This document shows, in pieces, positions 57,420 through 64,000 of a DNA stretch of 64,000 nucleotides. Location of the stretch: contig CM075103.1 in NCBI GenBank assembly GCA_037576195.1, positions 17,546,001 to 17,610,000 on the forward strand. Reading direction: 5' to 3'. The notes beneath the pieces were generated by a model. It was not told the origin of the DNA, ran no database searches, and worked only from the letters and a program-made list of their open reading frames with translations. Each line of letters opens with the position of its first letter. Positions within the stretch are counted from its first letter, which is position 1. The DNA comes from Phytoseiulus persimilis. Its lineage: Eukaryota; Arthropoda; Arachnida; Mesostigmata; Phytoseiidae. The position numbers and the translations under genes are program-made.

Positions 57420-58258
57420 TGAAGGATGGTTCATGGTTTATTGGATCTGATTCTTGTATTTCTAAATCAACCTCTCGATTCAGGCGCGAGCATACTCGGC
57501 GGATCCTTTCTTGTTTCGTTCCCATGCTTCGAGTAGTCGCTTAGTCGTGTTCACCAATGAACGATTCAGCTCGTTGCTCAGGCCGAGGCGAGCGGCGAGG
57601 TCTTCGTTGGTGTAGTAGAATTCATTGTATCCGAAGATCATGCGTGCCATTGTTTCGGGGTGAACTCCACATCGGTCGCAAAATGTGTCTGGGGCAGCTT
57701 GGAAGATGGTATTATGACATTTTGTTGGGAGGGTCTCTCTAGGGCTGGTAGGGAGGATCCTCTACTATTTTCATATATGTGGGTGATTGTGGTCCTTGAC
57801 TCTTTGTGGGCTCGGTACAGCTCGAGAGTGGATCTCTTTTTCACCCCGTCTTTCAATGCCTTATCCTGTATGCTCTCAACTTTTTCGGATAGCTTCCGGT
57901 AATAAACCCCAAGCAGTGCTCGGTTTCCGTGATCGTGTTCAATCGTCAGTGCGTCGCAATCGAATTTCGTTCTGAGAACTCCCATTCTTAGGTAGGCTTT
58001 CGTTTTGTTTTTTTGTAGCTCAACTGCATCAAGTAGCATTTTGGACCATCTCGAGTCCGGCATTGAGCGGATCCTGGCAAAATACTTGAGCTTACTTTCG
58101 GCGTCCCTCGCTCCGAAGCAGCTCCAGCTCAGCTCCGGATGAAACGTATTCGTTTGCTACCTTCCATCCTGGTATATCCAGTGCCCATCGCGCTGCCCTG
58201 CGCGGAGCTTTCTCCAGTTCGTTCGCTGTGTTGTTTGTCATTACGGTAACAGCATTCA
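57420..58258 (-). mobile_element. 5'-truncated LINE fragment in an F-box-like relic
   Basis: The minus strand starts near 58258 with LNAVTVMTNNTANELEK and RRAARWALDIPGWKVANEYV, then a frame change, then MPDSRWSKMLLDAVELQ, VYYRKLSEKVESIQ, ITHIYENSRGSSL and a degraded knuckle CDRCGVHPETMARMI (His and last Cys lost). The AATAAACCATG tail lies near 57430. It is the family of the 32.7-kb LINE, inserted next to and in the same direction as the F-box-like relic. Confidence 0.82.
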
Positions 58259-58269
58259 AGTAATTTTCG

Positions 58270-59654
58270 GGACAAGTCCCGCAATCCCGTGAAGCTAGCC
58301 ATCCGGTTCACTTGGAGCCTCATCGTGTGAGCCCAAGGACTTCCCAATCTTCGCAGGGCCGAAGGTTCCGGACTGAGGTGGATGAAGGTCACTTCTTCCA
58401 AGCGATGCAGAACTCTAAACCGTGGAAGGTGTCAGCGGCTCTGAGCATAGATGACATCGCCGATTCGCACACAGATACCCGGACGGAGAGAACGGCTCCG
58501 GGTTTCCTTTAACGGGAAGTTTTTTCAGATTGAGCTGCTGCAACGTAAGCTCGAACGTTCCGGTCTCGTTGAACGGGTTTCCGCCTGGAGGAATACATTC
58601 TTCCGGCAGAAGCTCTGTCCTCCCTCGGCTGTCTCTTTTCGAGAGGAGATAAAATCAAAGCGACGTTGCGAGACTTTCCAACATCGGCGAAGACCTTATC
58701 AAATTGGTCCGGAATTTTTCCGGAAAACCGCCATGGCAGACGGCGATGTCCAACTCAACGAGGGTCGCTGTGACGAGCCGGTTCAGGTTGAGATGATCCA
58801 AACCTGATCGAGGGCCGTTGGATCCTTGGATCCGCAACGATCGATGACTCCCCCGAGGGGATCGGATTGTTCCCTCGAAGTTCCTGCGCGCACTCAAATC
58901 GAGAACGAAAAACTGCTTTAGCAGCTCAAGTCTCCGGTCGGTGACAACGGCTGCGATGGACTTTGCGTTGAAGTATCCATGTTCGTAGATGTAGCAATCC
59001 ATCTCTTGCTCGATCCATCCGTCTGGTGTGCATCTCGTAGCGAAAACATTCTTCAAGAAAGTCTCAACATTCTTGAAGTCGTCCTCTGATGAATGACGGG
59101 AACACACAAATGTATGGAGTGTTTCCCAACGTGCTGCTTCCAGATCGGGCAACGAGACATAAGGGGGAACACCGCCCTCCCGATCAGGTTCTCATGGGAG
59201 AATTCGAGATTTTTCAGTCTATTCATCAGATCAATAATCGTACAAAACGCTATTCTATCAGGTCTGGCTCCTATGTAGTATTGGATGCAGTGTGATCAAC
59301 GAAAACCTCAGCGACTCCAGCTTCGGCAACCATTGGAAAACACTCATGAGGTCTTCATCCCGTAGCCCCGCGTTGACGAACTTTGTCATGTTGTAGCAGT
59401 TGCTGATGATCGTTGAAGCGGGAAGCGGCAGCCACTTGCAGTTAGAGACATCGAGCGTGTGCACAGAGTGTCCGTTGATCGACAAATAGTTTTTGACAGA
59501 TTTTGAGGGTCGTTTCAACTTCACAGATCTCATGCATCGTAGTTGTGATATGCTGCAGTCGGTGGTGTGCTTTCCCAAAGGCGATGAGCGACTCCGAATC
59601 CCGAAAGGTGGCGATCGACTCGAGATTTTCGTCGGGGAGATTCAGGAGGCTCAT
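58270..59654 (-). pseudogene. F-box/leucine-rich-repeat-like gene relic
   Basis: The minus strand starts MSLLNLPDENLESIATF and RDSESLIAFGKAHHRLQHI, an F-box pattern (LP.E.L..I......SL......CRR...I). A frameshift near 59500 leads to SINGHSVHTLDVSNCKWLPL and VFQWLPKLESLRFS, LRR-like. Further frame changes give FCTIIDLMNRLKNLEFSHEN, then WETLHTFVCSRHSSEDDFKN and LVTATLVELDIAVCHGG, and finally VLHRLEEVTFIHLSPEPSAL. At least three frame breaks and a LINE at its 3' end mark it as dead. F-box/LRR proteins are substrate adaptors of SCF ubiquitin ligases; that role is family knowledge only. Confidence 0.55.
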
Positions 59655-61402
59655 TCTGGAGACGGAAGAGATCTTTCGTGAAAATCCGAGCTTGGGATAC
59701 TTCGAGAGAGTTGGCTCGAATCAGTCGTGAATTAGAAGCGGGATTCACAGCGACTCAACTCACGGTCGAAGCGATCGTTTGAGCTTACCTGTGCGTCAGG
59801 AGATACTCGGAAGCACGTTAAACGTGGGAGCACGATGACTTCCTCGAGCAGTGAAAGAAAACTGAAGAGAAGACTGTCCCAAAGAGGATGATGCGGGCGC
59901 CGGATCGAGGGAGGTCTACTTCATCTCTTCCTCGCCAAGAATGGGATTTTCATAGCGGGAGTCGGAGTTGAATGCAGCTATCTCATCCAAATATCAGCTG
60001 ACCGCAACATTCATAAAATTCGAATTCGTGTCCTCCCTCCTCGGATCCAACTGTTGCGGAAGATCCTGAGCAGGGTTTCCCTCATTTCTCCGAATATTCT
60101 CAGGGATCCACGAGGCCCGTATCGATATCATCGATAAGGTTAGTTCGATGTCAGTTCGAAGCAACCAACGCCTGCTGATCTGATAGCTTCAAGGAATTGT
60201 CAGCTTTTCGAGGCAGGACGCAATCAGAGTGGCATGAGACTCCAGGTTTTGGAGCCTCCAAGTATGTTGTTAGGGAGAATGAGAATCGCTTTGAAATTTT
60301 CGTTGTGCGGCCAGTGGAATGAACAATTTATTCGTGTTTCTTTCTCGACCTCTATCTCAGGGTGGAGGTTCTAAGATGACTACATCAGCATCCCGGGTAC
60401 GGAATCTCTCGAAATGACAGACCTGTCTTAGAGGCGGCCCGCACCACAGGACTGCATTCTCGAGGGTCAGCCTTGTGCTCTCGAACGTTAACTGAAATCC
60501 GATGCCATTTCGAATGTCCTCGACCGAGTTCCTGACTCTCCACGCAATAAATTCCTTTCGCGCCAAACAGGCCTCAAGCTGGCAGAGGCTCGAATCGATC
60601 TTCCACTGAGTTTAATTCAACATTGAATGAAGAGAGCTAGAGAGGTAATATGTCTGGTTGGATACAAGCGTTGAGATTATTCTATACCTTCCATTTCCAC
60701 GGATCCGAAACGGTTGGCATTCCCCAGCCCATGGTGACATCGTTGTCAATCGTTTCCGTGATCCGAAACAGGTAGTGTGATTCTATGCTGGGAGGTCAAG
60801 AAACGAGTTCTTTGAACAAACACTCGCTGATCGTCCTAAGCCCACCCTTCACTGAGACATGACTGTTTGAAAATCGAGAATCAGGGCTATCAGCTATCAT
60901 TGTGTTTTTGATTATTGCCCCGGAGCAGCGCCGATGGAGGGGTTCCATCTTCCAACGTCTTCCAGTACCGCGCTAGTCGGCTGCTCGAAGAAGCGAGCCG
61001 TTAGTTCCGAGCATTCGCGTGCAGAAGTTTCCACCTCCATGGACTCCGATACGTGTAAACCCCGGTCTGGAAAGGGGGGGGGGGTTCTCCCTCAGAAAGT
61101 TTTCAGGCACTAGTCCCAATGGCGACTTTCCACTGTTCAGCTCTCAATGATTCAAAAGCATCATCGTTCGGGACAGATTATACGCTGAGGCTTCAAGCAG
61201 CGTATGAAGTCCCCTATGCTCAACAGAACTGTATGATTCCCTGCCCATGATTCCAGTGAGGCTAATGGAGTGTCTTGGGTCAAATATTCAGGGAATCAAA
61301 GTGCACTCGTCTGGAGGGTTTGAGGGGACTTATTCGAATGCCCTCTTCAGGAGCTCCGTTATTAATATCAGCGTTCGCAGGGGTGCTTTCATCGGCGCCT
61401 CG
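59655..61402. other. spacer where an H2A relic might be expected
   Basis: No H2A remnant, gene or element was recognised. A run of about 12 G lies near 61074-61085. Confidence 0.4.
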
Positions 61403-61669
61403 AACGTTCGCGCCCCAGACAAGGAGAAGAGGAAGCGCGGGAGGAAGGAGTCCGTCTCGATCTACATCTACGAGGTGTTGAAGCGAGATCTTCCCGAGCG
61501 CATCGCCGCCGAGGCTGCACGTCTGTCCCACTACAACAAGGGGTCAACCATCACCCCCCGGGAAATCCAGACCGCCTTGAGGCTCCTCCTACCTCCGGAG
61601 AGTTGGCCAAGCACGTCGTCTCTGAAGGAATCAAGGCCATAACCAAGTACACACTGCTCCAATGTTGAC
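61403..61669 (+). pseudogene. H2B: decayed histone H2B (unit 5)
   Basis: It begins at [17 protein letters not shown] and continues [11 protein letters not shown]. It lacks the 20-odd residues of the central helix (HPDTGISSK to FVND), resumes [20 protein letters not shown], and frameshifts after RLLLP. The first 19 residues and the promoter are gone. Unlike the unit 2 copies it has many missense changes, so it is an old pseudogene. A ruined stem-loop (GGCCCCTCCCATGGCC) follows near 61700. Confidence 0.92.
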
Positions 61670-62445
61670 AACTTCAACCCGCTCTGGAAGCGAAGAAACG
61701 GCCCCTCCCATGGCCACGACTCTCTGTAAAGTCGATCTCTGTGGACAACTGCATAGTGACTTTGTAAGGATCCATTCAATGGTCCTCATCTGGTTTCAGA
61801 TCTGTCATTATCGAGATGACCTGCTCCCTCTGGAAAGCTAGATAGAAAATATTTCCAATCCGAGAGACATTTCGAGTAGTTCTCCGATTTTTCGGCACAA
61901 TTCTATGGCTATCCGTTGGTATCGCTGATCTGACTGCGGCACTCCAATTCCAGGAGGCAAAGTTTCGAATTCGCCGGACGATTCCCTGAACTTCTCCAAA
62001 ATTTTCTCGTATCACACGACTTTGCAAGATGGGGATGCTGAAAGTTCAAAGACGTGCTCTGAAATGTTGGCCTCTTACCGTGTGTGAGAATACCTATCCT
62101 GTATCTTATCGTGGGCGCCGCCCCTCGGAAGAATACGCTTGGTGCGTCTCAGCCGTGAAATCTCTCGATTTTCCCGAAGGCGACGACTACGGGAATCATT
62201 CGTGTTGTAGGCGTCCGTCGGAGGCGCATTTGAACTTCTCTCAAACTCACCCCAAACCGAAAGCAACAACAGCCTCAAAGTGCGCGGAATCGTTCAAAAA
62301 CAGTTCATCGTAGAAGGAGCGCGGCTATTGGGTGCATGAAATTGAAAGAGGTCGCGGCAGTTCCCATGCCACTCGATCTCCCATGTCATGTGAGATCAGC
62401 GCGGATCCCGCTACAGTGCTGAGGAATCCGATCTGAAATTTTTCG
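61670..62445. other. relic H2B-H3 spacer
   Basis: About 0.8 kb, the same length as the spacers between intact H2B and H3. GATCTCTGTGGACAACTGCA near 61735 recalls the H2B 3' flank (GATCGATCTCTCCTC...ACTGCAC). No gene was seen. Confidence 0.45.
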
Positions 62446-62672
62446 GCGGCCCTGACGAAACCTTTTTCTTTTTGCTGCCTCCAAACCGGCGGAAACTTGA
62501 GCTCTTTCACCTCGGTTGCGGTTCCAAGCTGAGTTTCTCTGGGCATGATGGTGCACGCTTGGTCTTAAAGTCGTAACCAATCTTACCGACAGGTCGCTGG
62601 GAGGGCAACTTGCGGATCAGGAGCTCAATGGACTCCTGTTACGAAGAATCCCACGAAGAGCGACCAGTGGCG
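62446..62672 (-). pseudogene. H3: decayed histone H3 (unit 6)
   Basis: The minus strand reads, with frame breaks, [15 protein letters not shown] and DFKTK, then jumps by an internal deletion to RA.TIMPRETQL ([12 protein letters not shown] in H3). The N-terminal 45 residues are missing. A degraded stem-loop (GGCCCTGACGAAACC on the plus strand, near 62449) marks the former 3' end. Orientation and distance from the H2B relic match the array. Confidence 0.85.
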
Positions 62673-64000
62673 TACGTAGTATGAGGCTGCCGAGGCTGCA
62701 GCCCCTCCCCCCCCTCCAAGTCTCGAGATTCATGTCCGAGTCGAAATTCTGCGTTGGTTTGCGATCTCTCACTTACTCTCTGGGCCGCTGGTGCGTTCAG
62801 ATAGACTTCGGACGGCTCTTCTTGTCTTTCAGGCAGATCTCGGACGAAAATCCAAGTTACTGATCTAAGCTATCATGCATGAAGTCAGCGGAGACCCGCG
62901 CGATCGAGTTACTCGCGTGCGTTCGGATATTAATGACAGATGGTGAATCGAGACCGTTGTAGCCGCAAAGTCGGGGGACTGGGTATCCAGGGGGCGAAAC
63001 CTCGCGGAATTCTCTACGTTGTTGCCGCTGACAAGCTGTGAAGGAATAGGCATTGAATAAGTTGAGCGGAGTTAGAAAAGGCGCCGAGAGAGACTGCGGA
63101 CTCGGATTTCAAGAAGACTTTGTGGAAGCCTCAGCTTCATACGCTGTTGAAATAGGAGTTCGATTGCCGCCGCTAACCGGCGAACGGACTAAAATGTCAA
63201 AATTCTCTGTTAATAGCATCACAGAGTATTCCCCGGTCGTTGTTCACCTGCCATCTGCCGTTAGGTTGATCTCGCCTCCCGTTTAACAGGCCCGCGAGAG
63301 AATGCGCTGAAAACTCGATTCTTGGTGCCGCATTGCATCATAAATTGTTATCCAGATGACATCACGAGCGTTCTCTCATCTCACGATACCGATCTCGGCG
63401 GTAGCACGAGTGTACCAAACGAAGAGTGTCGAAGGCGGGAAGCAGAGTGGGCTAACGTTTCCGCGTTAGCCAGACCGAGTACAGCCATCGACGCGCTCAA
63501 CTCCTGGTGCTCCGAAAATACCCGCCTTCGCAGATCGTCGCCGTCTTACCAGCGACATTTTCGCCGCCAGCGACATTTTTTTCAGTGTGCCACGCTCGTT
63601 TACAGCATGTTCTAGTTCGGGTATGACAAGAGCCTGGAGGTTTGAGCGATTTTCCGGAATAGTTCAATCAATTGCCTGGGATCGATCAGTTGCAACGAGG
63701 GTATGATTCCGAAGAACACACGGACTTCGAGGCTCAAGTTATGACCGAAGATAGATTGATTGGCTCGACCTTCATGCGCTTGCACCTAGACATCATTGCC
63801 ACCGCTCATGAAGTGCTTGGCATCCTTGCATACAGTCCAAGGCGGTTGGATCCGGTATATTGGAATGATTCAAAAAAACAGTCGGAAGTATGGGAACTCG
63901 CCCTCAGACGAATGAGTGGTAGAGTTCCAGCAACTCATCAACTGTTGGTTGAATGAGATGAGACTAGAATCATTTCAAAATGGCGCCCAGCCAGCTCATT
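62673..64000. other. right edge, nothing recognised
   Basis: No H4 relic was found where one might be expected. A 94-codon plus frame (63672-63956, MPGIDQLQRGYDSEEH...) has no known motif. AGCGACATTTTCGCCGCCAG near 63551 recalls the foldback modules but occurs only twice. Confidence 0.4.

Noticed and set aside
61070-61090. G-run as a functional G-quadruplex
   Set aside because: A single homopolymer of about 12 G may also be a sequencing artefact, and there is no supporting context.
59655-61402. Decayed H2A expected before the H2B relic
   Set aside because: No segment matching H2A codons was found on the minus strand; it seems deleted.

Overview
This is a eukaryotic, almost certainly arthropod, window: a replication-dependent core-histone gene array whose long spacers are filled with transposon debris. 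The histones are intronless, end in the metazoan 16-nt histone 3' stem-loop instead of a poly(A) signal, and have TATA boxes about 32 bp upstream of an arthropod-type TCAGT initiator. The H2A and H2B sequences read like those of a chelicerate (tick or mite); that placement is inference, the arthropod call is firmer.

The repeat unit is H3(-) H4(+) [long spacer] H2A(-) H2B(+) [about 0.7-1 kb], so H3/H4 and H2A/H2B are divergent pairs with shared promoters. Unit 1: 290-8555. Unit 2: 9520-24598, with broken H2A and H2B. Unit 3: 25532-36869, with broken H3. Unit 4: 39435-53151. Unit 5: H3 and H4 at 53980-55660, then a decayed H2B at 61.4 kb. Unit 6: only a decayed H3 at 62.5 kb. Intact genes are five H4, four H3, three H2A and three H2B; all H3, all H4, all H2A and all H2B copies encode identical proteins within their class. 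No H1 was found. The H2A/H2B intergenic distance is 208 bp in all intact pairs, while the H4-to-H2A spacers vary from about 6 to 12.6 kb.

The spacers hold: an intact mariner (perfect 31-bp inverted repeats, 342-codon DD34D transposase) inserted in a 5'-truncated LINE at 32.7-35.3 kb; at least six more LINE pieces, one from a second LINE family; Tigger/pogo, Tc1 and possible hAT transposase relics; non-autonomous elements with identifiable ends (hAT-type with 8-bp target duplication at 27.33-27.81 kb, pogo-type with TA duplication at 28.16-29.02 kb, a 125-bp hairpin at 3.86 kb); a 3.3-kb minisatellite of 45-bp units at 11.4-14.75 kb; and several foldback-like elements whose arms are built of 15-17-bp modules. 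An F-box/LRR-like gene relic lies at 58.3-59.65 kb, cut by a LINE. Spacers 1, 3 and 4 share degraded, protein-like sequence, so they descend from one ancestral spacer.

The intact histone genes supply core histones for S-phase chromatin assembly, with 3' ends made by stem-loop/U7-type processing. Everything else appears to be mobile or decaying DNA. Boundaries of relics are approximate because they come from reading by eye.
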